From: Bacteroidota bacterium
GTDB taxonomy: Bacteria; Bacteroidota; Bacteroidia; Bacteroidales; VadinHA17
Direction: 5' to 3'
DNA: 58,111 nucleotides
Assembly: GCA_029552825.1 (NCBI GenBank)
Contig: JAKPDL010000019.1
Location: 1 to 58,111, forward strand
The translations under genes and the position numbers were made by a program. The notes below the pieces were generated by a model, which searched no databases, had not been told where the DNA came from, and saw only the letters and a list, made by a program, of their open reading frames with translations. Position 1 is the first letter of the stretch. The number at the start of each line of letters is the position of its first letter. Shown here in pieces: positions 1-8,409 of the stretch.

Positions 1-9
1 CTCTTTTTT

Positions 10-361
10 ATTTTCACCCCTGAATCCCCTGGGAGGGGACATATTGAATTACAATATTTTAGCTTTTATGTCTTTATTATGCTTACCCAATAAACATCTT
101 TTTAGACAGCCCCTGATATTTTGGGGATCAGTAGCAATCTATCCCCCTCTCAGGGGGTCTGGGGGTTGCCCCCTCTCAGGGGGTCTGGGGGTGAATCCCT
201 GGATGAGAAGTGAAGTTCTGCAATTCGGAAGGGCTGGAGTTGAGGGATTAGGAGTGAGGAATGAGGAATGAGGAGTGAGGCATGAGGGATGAGTATTAAT
301 AAAGATGATCCTCTTGGGAATAAACTCCGCTAAAATCCTGATAGCCAAACGTGTCGGGAAC
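10..361 (+). repeat. Long direct repeat, copy 1 (partner at 4004-4398)
   Basis: The first 123 bases (10-132) are identical to 4004-4126. After that the two copies differ in a G-rich stretch of CCCCCTCTCAGGGGG-type palindromes, then match again through a GAGGAATGAG-type short repeat (about 240-292) and a REP-like palindrome (316-361). The pair brackets the fiber gene at 633-3323. No open reading frame in it looks coding. It could be an intergenic spacer duplicated together with a gene, or a recombination substrate. Confidence 0.9.
316..361 (+). repeat. REP-like palindromic element, copy 1
   Basis: A 46-base element starting GGGAATAAACTCCGC and ending with an imperfect inverted repeat around GATAGCCAAACGTGTC. 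Related copies lie at 4353-4398 and 4425-4469. The apparent ancestral palindrome is TCCCGATA, an 8-base loop, then TATCGGGA. An 11-bp tandem array starts one base after its end. Confidence 0.7.
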
Positions 362-362
362 T

Positions 363-395
363 ATTGAATTACAATTGAATGACTACTGAATGACG
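363..395 (+). repeat. 11-bp tandem array A (consensus ATTGAATTACT)
   Basis: Three consecutive 11-base units are visible: ATTGAATTACA, ATTGAATGACT, ACTGAATGACG. The same unit forms arrays at 4471-4523 and 28856-28899. Function unknown. Confidence 0.75.
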
Positions 396-504
396 CGCCG
401 AGCAACGCGAGGCGCAAATGACCAAAAAAATAAATGGCAGGCAGAGTTACGGCATACTTACATGCACACCATAAATAGATGCTCAAAACTACTGACCCAT
501 GTGC

Positions 505-632
505 AACCTTTGTGTCCTTTGTGGTCTTTGTGTGAAAAACTTCTTAACCCCTAAAACCCCATAAACCAGTTAACCCATAAACCAGTCAACCAGTTAACCA
601 GTCAACCAGTTAACCAGTCAACCCGTTAACCC
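505..632 (+). repeat. CTTTGTG-type repeat and CCAGTTAACCAGTCAA tandem repeat
   Basis: Bases 508-534 carry the interspersed CTTTGTGTCCTTTGTGG motif that recurs at 51651-51790. Bases about 548-628 are a tandem repeat of CCAGTTAACCAGTCAA-like units that stops just before the stop codon of the fiber gene at 633. The rest of 396-504 shows no gene. Confidence 0.75.
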
Positions 633-3323
633 TTATTTCCTCCCCATCATCGCCTCAAGTACCGAAAGGCGTTCTTTGAGGGATTCAAGTTCTTCTTTCT
701 GTGATTCGATAATTTTCTGCTGTTCCTTCACTGCATTCACCAGGGCCACGTTAATAACGTGCATATCGAGGTTCAGGTATCCGTCTTCGCCTGTGCTTAC
801 TGCATCAGGAAGGTATCTTTGCACATCCTGTGCCACAAAGCCTATATATTCTTTTTCGGATGAGTGATTTCTTGCATTTCCGTTTTTGTATCTGAAATAT
901 GATGGATTTAGATTCAGGATTTCATTTAAACCACCTGTAAACTCTCCTTCCAGATCCTTAAGCCTGCTATCAGAACTGTTTAGCCACGATCCGCCACCGG
1001 GTTTGTAAGCATCGCTCGACACATAAAAATCCCCGTTGGAAGTATTTATCTTCATAGTTTCAAATGGTGCTCCGTCATTGACACGGCCCAGAACCCGGAA
1101 ATATGCTCCCGTCCAGCCGGTATTTGTGCTGCCAACCTCTATAGTGGCGAAGTTCCTTGCAGTCAGATCTGTTGCTCCCGGACCAAAGGTTCCGTATAAA
1201 TACACGGCTGATTTCCTTCCTGCTGCGCCTGATTGTGTATAAAGGAGAAGTTCAGGTACCGGACTACTTATGGTTTGAGAACCATGGACTGTAAGGATTC
1301 CTAAATTAAAATCTCCGTATATCAAAGGAGTTGTTGTATTGCTGTTGGCAATATATAATTTGTTTGATCCGGTCTCCTGACCTCCTGCGCCGTATCCAAG
1401 GAAAACATTGTGATGACCTGAAACCAGATTTTTGCCCGCATCAGTGCCGATTATGGTGTTAGCATATCCAGTCACAAGGCTGTAACCGGAAAAATGACCA
1501 ACCATCACATTGCTGTTGCCATAAGATTTGTTCAGGAAATCGCCCGTTAAGTTAACTCCGGTATATGCACCAATAGCTACATTATTACCTCCCCAGGATC
1601 TGTATTCAGTAGTGGAGCCTCCCCATGGGAAAAATAATGTAAATGTCTCGTATCCTCCACTGTTATTCATTCCTGAACCTTCTCCTATGAAAATATTCCA
1701 TGCTGAACTGCTTCCCGCGGCGGCACTTTTTCCGGCATTAAATCCGATATATGTATTGTGCGGCCCTTTTGAATAAAAACCTGCCTGGTAGCCAATAAAT
1801 GTGTTATTGTCAGCGCTTATATTGCTATAACCTGCCTGGTAGCCTATGAAAGTATTGTATATACCTGTGGATTGGGTACTATTACCGGACTGATAGCCAA
1901 GAAATGTATTATATTGACCGGTTGCTGAGGCCTGGGGTGTGACGTTCATAAATGCTTTTGGATTAACCGCTTTCGATGCATCAAAGCTTCCGATGGCAAA
2001 CCCGCCCTTGACCGCTTTTGCCGGATTATTATCAATGTTTATTCTTACGCTGTCGGGACTGACGGTCAGCAGATTCACTGTCTCGGCACCCGGCGCCTTG
2101 GTAGGGTCGAAACCACCAATAGCAAATCCTCCTTTCACACCCTTGCCATCAGTATCCTCTACAAGTATCTTAACACCATTGTTGTATACTGCGAGTACCG
2201 GAACACCGAGTTTGTTCTTAACCTGGAAGAGGGGGACATCATCGGGCCACGTTCCTGGAGCCTGTATTTCGGCCCTGCCTGTGGGTAATGATGTGCCGAC
2301 TCCAAAATTATCTGCTGAAATCAGCACACTGTTTACAGTATACGTGCCAGGATTGCGGGTAACTGTAAGCCATGGACTTGCAGCGGTATATGCATCATTG
2401 ACAAATCTGCCCACGAAGCCTGTTCCATATGACATAAATTCAGTAATTCTCTGATCAACCTCATTATCAGTTTTGGTAAATCTCAAGGTTGTTTGTACGG
2501 CACTGCCCAGAAGGAGCATATCACCTGCAATTGTTCCGTTCACATGAAGCTTTGCTGAAGGTGATGTTGTGCCTATACCCACATTTCCGGTGTAATCAAT
2601 TGTCATATGAGGAACGGTTCCTCCTCCTCCAATGAACTGAAGTCTTCCTGCACCACCGTTGTTACTTGCAATTGTTCCCATAATGGTTCCGTAATCATGT
2701 CCTGATGTAGGATTCAACCTTCCGAACTTCAGTCCTACACCTTTTTCCGTGGCTGTCCAGTCACCGCTGGCATTCTGGATATAAAGCGGATAGGTTATTC
2801 CGGTATTATTGTTTTCTGTTATGGTAAGGGCTGTCAGCGGATTACTTGTCCATATACCTACCTTTCCTGCGTTGTGATAAATATTGGCTCCGGCCTGCAG
2901 CCATTTTTCGCTTGCAGAGGAGTTCGCCCGCATGGCAAATGGTACGGACCACAATGGGCTAACCCCCATATCCTTCCATCCGCCGTAATCTATTTCGGTT
3001 TTGATGTATTTCGGGGTAACACTCCAGTCAATATCGGCAAAAGTTGCGGCAGTACCTGCCTCTCTGGTACCCTGTCCCACAACAAGGGTTAGCATGCCAA
3101 AATCGTTGGTTGTTACCGATGAGTGCAACTCCTGCCAGAAGATTGTGGTGCCTGTCAGGTCGCTCTGTATGGTGATGCGCACAGGCATGGCGGTGTTTAC
3201 AATGGGGTTACCGGAGGCATCGCGGGCGATGGCCTGGTAATTAAATCCCTGCGGGATCTGGCTCAGAGCGCAGAGCACAGGGCTCAGGGTAAGAATTGCT
3301 GAAAGAAAAATCTTTGTTTTCAT
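633..3323 (-). CDS. Secreted fiber/adhesin-like protein with YadA-head-like repeats and C-terminal S74 chaperone domain
   Basis: An 896-residue protein with a signal peptide (MKTKIFLSAILTLSP, then ALSQ). The N-terminal part (about 20-120, with IPQGFNYQAIARD) is common in secreted Bacteroidota proteins. The middle has short repeats such as NTFIGYQAGYSN and VMVGHFSGYS, like the trimeric beta-helix heads of YadA-type adhesins. From about residue 784 there is a peptidase S74 intramolecular chaperone domain: the SDSRLK motif, which in this family carries the Ser/Lys pair for self-cleavage, then EYIGFVAQDVQ, and a final coiled coil (KEQQKIIESQKEELESLKE). By family knowledge the domain assists trimer folding and is cut off. 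No phage genes lie nearby, so a cell-surface fiber is more likely than a tail fiber. The gene lies between long direct repeats and is followed at once by a tandem repeat. Ligand unknown. Confidence 0.85.
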   Translation of the reverse strand: MKTKIFLSAILTLSPVLCALSQIPQGFNYQAIARDASGNPIVNTAMPVRITIQSDLTGTTIFWQELHSSVTTNDFGMLTLVVGQGTREAGTAATFADIDWSVTPKYIKTEIDYGGWKDMGVSPLWSVPFAMRANSSASEKWLQAGANIYHNAGKVGIWTSNPLTALTITENNNTGITYPLYIQNASGDWTATEKGVGLKFGRLNPTSGHDYGTIMGTIASNNGGAGRLQFIGGGGTVPHMTIDYTGNVGIGTTSPSAKLHVNGTIAGDMLLLGSAVQTTLRFTKTDNEVDQRITEFMSYGTGFVGRFVNDAYTAASPWLTVTRNPGTYTVNSVLISADNFGVGTSLPTGRAEIQAPGTWPDDVPLFQVKNKLGVPVLAVYNNGVKILVEDTDGKGVKGGFAIGGFDPTKAPGAETVNLLTVSPDSVRINIDNNPAKAVKGGFAIGSFDASKAVNPKAFMNVTPQASATGQYNTFLGYQSGNSTQSTGIYNTFIGYQAGYSNISADNNTFIGYQAGFYSKGPHNTYIGFNAGKSAAAGSSSAWNIFIGEGSGMNNSGGYETFTLFFPWGGSTTEYRSWGGNNVAIGAYTGVNLTGDFLNKSYGNSNVMVGHFSGYSLVTGYANTIIGTDAGKNLVSGHHNVFLGYGAGGQETGSNKLYIANSNTTTPLIYGDFNLGILTVHGSQTISSPVPELLLYTQSGAAGRKSAVYLYGTFGPGATDLTARNFATIEVGSTNTGWTGAYFRVLGRVNDGAPFETMKINTSNGDFYVSSDAYKPGGGSWLNSSDSRLKDLEGEFTGGLNEILNLNPSYFRYKNGNARNHSSEKEYIGFVAQDVQRYLPDAVSTGEDGYLNLDMHVINVALVNAVKEQQKIIESQKEELESLKERLSVLEAMMGRK

Positions 3324-3370
3324 TGTTATTAGGTTTTATCAGATTATTGTATTTATGTTATTTACCTGTT

Positions 3371-3466
3371 TTATTGACTCAAGTAAGACGAAGAGCGCAC
3401 GAAGCGAAGCGAAGTCCCGCGAAACGGGAGGGTAAGAATTAATGAGAAAATAAATCTTGTTTTCAT
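3371..3466 (-). pseudogene. Signal-peptide remnant resembling the start of the fiber gene
   Basis: A 31-codon minus-strand frame begins MKTRFIFSLILTLP, close to MKTKIFLSAILTLSP of the gene at 633-3323. It then runs into a GC-rich palindromic repeat (3395-3432) and stops at 3371. It lies directly upstream of the intact gene in the same orientation. The likeliest reading is the 5' end of a second fiber gene left by deletion or gene replacement. It is short, so chance similarity between signal peptides cannot be excluded. Confidence 0.5.
3395..3432 (-). repeat. Palindromic repeat, CCCGTTTCGCGGG type (partner at 55204-55238)
   Basis: Read on the minus strand it is CCCTCCCGTTTCGCGGGACT followed by TCGCTTCGCT. 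The plus-strand sequence at 55204-55238 matches this closely. Each copy can form a CCCGC/GCGGG-type hairpin, followed by a second GCGAAG-rich part. It resembles dispersed REP-like elements. Confidence 0.7.
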
Positions 3467-3835
3467 GACTGTATTATTTTATTGTATACTCACACTCGAT
3501 TTATTTGCCCTTTGATTTGCCCCCTGTAGTCCCACAAATGGAAGATTTATTATTATACAGCTTCATACCCGAGTAGCTTCGATTTCTTCCGGAAGAAGGC
3601 AAACTCTAAAAAGTATTTTTAATTTTTAGGTTTACAAGTTTTATCTTATATTTCCTCAGGCTGAATGACTCTGGAGATCGGGAGTTGAGAAATCCGGGGA
3701 CAGGCAACCTTAAATGAAAATAATAATTCGTTAATAAATTTTATATCTAAGTTAAAAATAAAATCAATACCTATCAATTTTTTTTGATGAATGTATAATT
3801 AATGTAAATGAACGGAGGAATTTTATAGATGAATG

Positions 3836-3999
3836 AAAAAAGTTCCGCGTTCAGCGTTCAGAGTTCCGCGTTCAGGGTTCAGAGTTCAGGGTTCAAAGTT
3901 CCGCGTTCGGGGTTCAGAGTTCCGCGTTCAGCGTTCAGAGTTCCGCGTTCAGCGTTCAGAGTTTCGCGTTCAGCGTTTAAGGGTTTAAGGGTTTACGGG
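3836..3999 (+). repeat. GTTCAGAGTTCCGCGTTCAG minisatellite
   Basis: About 140 bases of degenerate tandem units built from GTTCAGAGTTCCGC and GTTCAGCGTTCAGAG, ending in GGGTTTAAGGGTTTACGGG. A 62-codon frame runs through it but encodes only low-complexity FRVQSS/FRVPRSA repeats, so I treat it as non-coding. The remaining parts of 3467-3835 are AT-rich and show no gene. Confidence 0.85.
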
Positions 4000-4003
4000 T
4001 TTC

Positions 4004-4398
4004 ATTTTCACCCCTGAATCCCCTGGGAGGGGACATATTGAATTACAATATTTTAGCTTTTATGTCTTTATTATGCTTACCCAATAAACATCTTTTTAGA
4101 CAGCCCCTGATATTTTGGGGATCAGTGGTAATCTAGCCCCCTCTTAAGGGGTCTGGGGGTCGCTCCCTCACAGAAGATCGGGGTCGCCCCCTCTCATGGT
4201 GCCGGGGGGTCGCACCCTCTCATGGTGCCGGGGGGTGAATCACAAAATGTGAAACTAAATCCTACAAAGCGGAATGGCTATAGTTGAGGGATGAGGAATG
4301 AGGGATGAGGAATGAGGAATGAGGGATGAGTATTAATAAAGATAATTCTTTGGGGAATAAACTCCGCTAAAATTTTGATAGCCAAACGTATCGGGAAC
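4004..4398 (+). repeat. Long direct repeat, copy 2 (partner at 10-361)
   Basis: Bases 4004-4126 are identical to 10-132. The middle is longer than in copy 1 because of extra CCCCCTCTCATGG and GGGGGTC units. The end matches again through the GAGGAATGAG short repeat (about 4284-4330) and the REP-like palindrome at 4353-4398. Orientation is the same as copy 1. Confidence 0.9.
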
Positions 4399-4469
4399 AA
4401 TCGAGTTTCGAAGTCACGCTTTGCGGGATAAATTCCACGGAGATCCCGACAGCGAAGCGTATCTGGAAC
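4353..4469 (+). repeat. REP-like palindromic elements, copies 2 and 3 in tandem
   Basis: Copy 2 (4353-4398) begins GGGAATAAACTCCGC and ends GTATCGGGAAC. Copy 3 (4425-4469) begins GGGATAAATTCCACGG and ends GTATCTGGAAC. Both keep the inverted repeat around GATAGCCAAACGTATC or GACAGCGAAGCGTATC. Copy 3 is followed after one base by an 11-bp tandem array, as copy 1 is. Confidence 0.7.
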
Positions 4470-4470
4470 G

Positions 4471-4523
4471 ATTGAATTACTATCGAATTACCATTAAATT
4501 GCTATCGAATTATTATCGAATTC
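4471..4523 (+). repeat. 11-bp tandem array B (consensus ATTGAATTACT)
   Basis: Five units in register: ATTGAATTACT, ATCGAATTACC, ATTAAATTGCT, ATCGAATTATT and a partial ATCGAATTC. It lies 50 bases before the start codon of the M20 peptidase, so it could touch that gene's promoter, but nothing shows this directly. Confidence 0.8.
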
Positions 4524-4573
4524 AAATCCCCAAAAATTATATTGATATTTGTATTGTTTTTAAATAATCTTAT

Positions 4574-6025
4574 ATGAAAAAAGTCCTGCGTCTTTTTCTC
4601 TGGTTAGTAGCGGTGCTGCTCATCATTTTAATAGTTAAAGCTCTGTTTTTCAAATCACTTCAGGCAAACTTCGGTGAGGTTACAACTGTTGGGTTTGGTA
4701 CAGAAAGTTTATTAAACCTTTCGGAAGCGGTTAAATATCCTACTGTTTCCTATGCGCCGGGTTTACCGGTAGATACATCGGCTTTTCAGGGTTACATTGG
4801 ATTTATCAGAAGAAAATATCCACTGGTTGATTCACTTCTTCACCTGGAGGTCTTCAATAAATTCAGTCTTCTTTACCGCTGGGACGGCAGGAATGCTTCA
4901 CTTTTGCCGGTTATTCTTATGGCTCATTATGATGTTGTTCCACCAGGAGATACTGCAGGGTGGGAGAAAGGTCCTTTTTCGGGGCTGAACGATAGCACTT
5001 TCATCTGGGGACGTGGCACACTCGATGATAAGGCTGCAATGATATCAATCCTTGAAGCTGTGGAAAGACTTCTCTCAGAGGGATTTGTTCCTGAGAGGAC
5101 TATATATCTTTCTTTTGGTCACGATGAAGAGATCAGCGGTGAGAAAGGAGCCAGGGCTATTGCAGCATATCTGGAGGAGAAAGGCGTTAAGGCTGAATAT
5201 GTGCTTGATGAGGGTATGGCGGTGACTGTCGGGATGGTGCCGATGATTAAGGAGCCTGTGGCTCTGGTGGGCACTTCGGAAAAAGGCTATCTATCTGTAA
5301 GACTGACTGCAGAGATGTCTGGCGGCCACTCCTCAACACCCGAGAAAGAATCAGCCCTTACTGTTATTGCAAAGGCTGTTGGTGCTCTGGCTGCAAAACA
5401 GATGAAACCCCGTCTTGCCGGACCGGTAAATGATTTCATCCGGTATATTGGCCCTGAGATGCCGGTTTTTGCAAGAGTGATTTTTGCAAACAAATGGCTT
5501 TTCAAACCTCTGCTTCTGAGTATATATTCCGGGAGTGCTTCAGGAAATGCACTTGTAAGAACCACAACAGCTCCAACTATTATTCAGGCCGGAATAAAAG
5601 ACAATGTTATTCCAACAAGGGCAGAAGCAGTTGTGAATTTCAGGATTTTGCCAGGTGAGAGTTCAGCAGATGTTCTTGAGCATATAAGAAAAGTTATTGA
5701 TGACTCACGTGTAATTATTGAGCCGCTGAAAGATTTTATCAACGAGCCTGCGCCTTTTTCACCGACAGATGCAGCGGGTTTCCAGGTGATTTTCAAAACC
5801 CTCAGGCAGGTTTATCCTGAGGCTTATGTTGCACCAACCCTTACACTTAGTGCCACCGATAGCCGCCACTTTTCGGTTATCACAGATAACATTTACCGTT
5901 TTGCACCCATCAGAGTTACCGCTGAAGACATGGCCCGGGTACACGGGTTGAATGAGCGGACAAAAATTGAAGATTACCTTCGCGGGATCAGTTTCTATTA
6001 CATGCTGATCAAAAACTCACAATAG
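4574..6025 (+). CDS. Membrane-anchored M20 family peptidase (carboxypeptidase PM20D1/CPS1-like)
   Basis: A 483-residue zinc metallopeptidase. An N-terminal hydrophobic segment (about residues 5-27) probably anchors it with the enzyme in the periplasm. Metal-site motifs are intact: MAHYDVVP (H118, D120), GRGTLDDK (D151-D152), GHDEEISG (E185-E186), LDEG and, near the C terminus, DSRHFS. The dimerization insert (SEKGYLSVRLTAEMSGGHSS) lies in the middle. Length and motif spacing match the CPS1/PM20D1 branch of M20, which hydrolyses N-acyl amino acids or peptides; the substrate is unknown. The next gene is convergent, with 5 bases between stop codons. Upstream are the repeats described separately. 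Confidence 0.9.
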   Translation: MKKVLRLFLWLVAVLLIILIVKALFFKSLQANFGEVTTVGFGTESLLNLSEAVKYPTVSYAPGLPVDTSAFQGYIGFIRRKYPLVDSLLHLEVFNKFSLLYRWDGRNASLLPVILMAHYDVVPPGDTAGWEKGPFSGLNDSTFIWGRGTLDDKAAMISILEAVERLLSEGFVPERTIYLSFGHDEEISGEKGARAIAAYLEEKGVKAEYVLDEGMAVTVGMVPMIKEPVALVGTSEKGYLSVRLTAEMSGGHSSTPEKESALTVIAKAVGALAAKQMKPRLAGPVNDFIRYIGPEMPVFARVIFANKWLFKPLLLSIYSGSASGNALVRTTTAPTIIQAGIKDNVIPTRAEAVVNFRILPGESSADVLEHIRKVIDDSRVIIEPLKDFINEPAPFSPTDAAGFQVIFKTLRQVYPEAYVAPTLTLSATDSRHFSVITDNIYRFAPIRVTAEDMARVHGLNERTKIEDYLRGISFYYMLIKNSQ

Positions 6026-6030
6026 TTTTA

Positions 6031-8409
6031 TTACATGTCTTCTGCAGGCTCAGTTGCCTCCCGCTGTCGAGCCCTTTTATCTTTTTCGTTGACAGGGTTG
6101 GCATCCATTACCCACATCCCGCGGCCATGTGTAGCAATGACAATCATGTTATCGCGGGGATGGATTATCAGGTCGTGAACATAAACATATGGTAGTGTTC
6201 CCAGTACATCCCACCTGTTACCGCCATCCCTGGTGACGTAAACGGCACAGTCGGTTCCAACATAAAGAATGTCAGGGTTTACGGGGTCTTCCCTTATGAC
6301 GTTTACAGGCCCGAGAGGAATATTGCCGGATATATCTTTCCATGTAGTTCCAAAATCGGTTGATTTCCAGATATAGACCTGAAAATCATCATCCCTTCTG
6401 CCTGTTTGTGTCATATAAACAGTTCCGATGTTAAATTTTGAAGCAACAATACGGGAAACAAATTTCTGAGGTACTGCTCCGTTGCGTATTTCTGTCCAGG
6501 TTTTGCCTTCGTCCTTTGTTCTCCATATTCTGCCGTCGTCGGTACCTGCATAGATAAGTCCGAATCTGAGAGGTGATTCATCGATTACTGAGATTGTCTG
6601 GTAATTTATGTCACCCCGTTTTTTGGGGTCGTTGTACGACAGGTCGGGGCTGATTATCTCCCAGGTATCACCGCCGTCTTTAGACATCAAAACGTACTGC
6701 ATTCCGTGATAAATGATATTTGGGTTATGAGGAGAGATCAAAGTTGGAGCGTTCCATTCCCCTCTTAAAGGTGTTTCATCGGGATAAGTATTTGGAAGAA
6801 GGCTTTTTGTTTCGCGTGGGTAAGTATCTATTTTCCCCCGTTGCAGTCTGCCGTAGAAGGAACTTGCATAAATGGTATTGTTATCTACGGGGTTTATTGC
6901 GTGCATACTTCCTTCGGCTCCAAGGGTGTTTTTGAATTCCTGTGCAGGCACTCTGTCTCTTCCTCTTGAAAGGTCGACAGGTGCATAGAAGCTGTGGTGG
7001 TCCTGTATTGAGCCGAATACTCTGAATGGTGTGCTCATGTCGTATGCTACGTTATAGAATTGAGCAAGCGGGAGGGGTTCGATAGGGTATTTCCATGTAG
7101 CTCCTTTATCGTACGAAATAGTCAGTCCACCATCCTGAACGTCAAGCAGGTAGTTTGGGTTTTCAGGGTCTATCCATAGTCCATGGTGGTCGACGTGAGG
7201 TCCACGCAATGGCCGGAAAGTTTTACCTCCGTCGGTCGATTGATTAAGATTTATTCCGAGGGTATAGACTGTGTTTTCGTCAAGAGGGTCAACACGAATT
7301 TGTCCGAATACCCAGCCGTATGTGCCTGAATGGCGTTCCATATATGTTTTCTGGTCGGGTGTAAGGCCGCTCACCTGTTTCCACGACCCTCCGGCATTGT
7401 CGCTCCGGTAAACGGTTGCGCCTTTGATTACGTCGGCTCTTGGTCTGCCGTATGAATCGAGTTCGCCGGGCTGGGCTTTGTATGCTACTTCGTAATTGTC
7501 GACAAGGGCGTAAAGTACATCGGGTTTTGTAAGACATAGGTCGATGCCTATTCTTCCCATTTTGTTGGGTGCTGGCAGGCCTTCATTTATTTTTTTCCAG
7601 TTTCTGCCGCCGTCTGTAGATTTCCAGATGCCGTTGTTTTTTGTCGTTTCGTATGTTCTTGGGTCGTTCCATTTAAGGCGGATACGTTCCCATGTGGTAC
7701 AATATATTATGTCGGGGTCTCTTGGGTCGAGAAGGAGGTCGAATACTCCGGTATTCTGGTCGATATACAGGATTTTATCCCATGTTTTACCGCCGTCGGT
7801 AGTTTTGAAGAGGCCTCTTTCAGGGTTAGGAGTCCATTCGTGGCCGGTAGCTGCTACGTAAACAATATTTGAGTTTTTGGGGTTGATACGTATTCTGCCT
7901 ATGGTGAAGGTGTTTTCTAGTCCCATATTTGACCATGTTTTACCGCCGTCGGTAGTTTTAAATACACCGCATCCGGCGTTTGAGCTTCTGAAGATGTTTG
8001 CCTCGCCGGTGCCGACCCATACAACGTTGGGGTCGTTTGGATCGATGGCGATATCACCTATTGAGGCTGTTGGCATGGCGTCGAAGACGGGTATAAAGGT
8101 TGTGCCCTCATTTATGGATTTCCATACTCCGCCTGAAGCGGAGGCTATCCAGATTGTATAGTTTTTTCCTCGTGGGGATATTGCTTCGACGTCGGTGCAG
8201 CGTCCGCTGATGTTTGTTGGTCCGAGGTATTGCCACACAAGGTCTTTGTATGGTGAGTTTTGCTGCATCATTTTGTGTTTTTCAAACAGCTGTACTTTTT
8301 CGTTTCCGCTGGTCAGGGGTGGTTTTACCTGGGGGAATACTGGTAAGGAAATTATAAGGGCTGTTGTGATTATGGACAGCATTTTTCGGTAATATGGGTT
8401 CATAGTCAT
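6031..8409 (-). CDS. Secreted BNR/sortilin (VPS10)-like beta-propeller protein
   Basis: A 792-residue protein with a signal peptide (IITTALIISLPVFPQ) and many Asp-box/BNR repeats across its length: TTDGGKTWSNMG, STDGGRNWKK, SDNAGGSWKQ, TKDEGKTWTE, STDFGTTWKD, TRDGGNRWDV. These mark VPS10/sortilin-type or sialidase-like propellers. No sialidase RIP motif or catalytic residues can be assigned, so a binding or scaffold role is as likely as an enzymatic one. Many secreted relatives in Bacteroidota end in a sorting domain; this one ends ATHGRGMWVMDANP followed by a charged tail, with no T9SS signal. Two in-frame ATGs (8409, 8403) are possible starts. Substrate unknown. Confidence 0.75.
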   Translation of the reverse strand: MTMNPYYRKMLSIITTALIISLPVFPQVKPPLTSGNEKVQLFEKHKMMQQNSPYKDLVWQYLGPTNISGRCTDVEAISPRGKNYTIWIASASGGVWKSINEGTTFIPVFDAMPTASIGDIAIDPNDPNVVWVGTGEANIFRSSNAGCGVFKTTDGGKTWSNMGLENTFTIGRIRINPKNSNIVYVAATGHEWTPNPERGLFKTTDGGKTWDKILYIDQNTGVFDLLLDPRDPDIIYCTTWERIRLKWNDPRTYETTKNNGIWKSTDGGRNWKKINEGLPAPNKMGRIGIDLCLTKPDVLYALVDNYEVAYKAQPGELDSYGRPRADVIKGATVYRSDNAGGSWKQVSGLTPDQKTYMERHSGTYGWVFGQIRVDPLDENTVYTLGINLNQSTDGGKTFRPLRGPHVDHHGLWIDPENPNYLLDVQDGGLTISYDKGATWKYPIEPLPLAQFYNVAYDMSTPFRVFGSIQDHHSFYAPVDLSRGRDRVPAQEFKNTLGAEGSMHAINPVDNNTIYASSFYGRLQRGKIDTYPRETKSLLPNTYPDETPLRGEWNAPTLISPHNPNIIYHGMQYVLMSKDGGDTWEIISPDLSYNDPKKRGDINYQTISVIDESPLRFGLIYAGTDDGRIWRTKDEGKTWTEIRNGAVPQKFVSRIVASKFNIGTVYMTQTGRRDDDFQVYIWKSTDFGTTWKDISGNIPLGPVNVIREDPVNPDILYVGTDCAVYVTRDGGNRWDVLGTLPYVYVHDLIIHPRDNMIVIATHGRGMWVMDANPVNEKDKRARQREATEPAEDM

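Noticed and set aside
505-632. Regular short repeats as a possible CRISPR array
   Set aside because: The units are 8-16 bases with no unique spacers; this is a simple tandem repeat.
1939-2454. A 171-codon plus-strand frame inside the fiber gene
   Set aside because: It lies opposite a clear coding frame with signal peptide and known domains; its composition is that of an antisense shadow.
633-3323. Phage tail fiber and therefore a prophage
   Set aside because: S74 domains also occur in cellular fibers, the protein has a Sec signal peptide, and no other phage gene is present.
3829-4017. A 62-codon frame rich in FRVPRSAF repeats
   Set aside because: It is a translation of the GTTCAGAGTTCCGC minisatellite, with no start context or folded-domain features.
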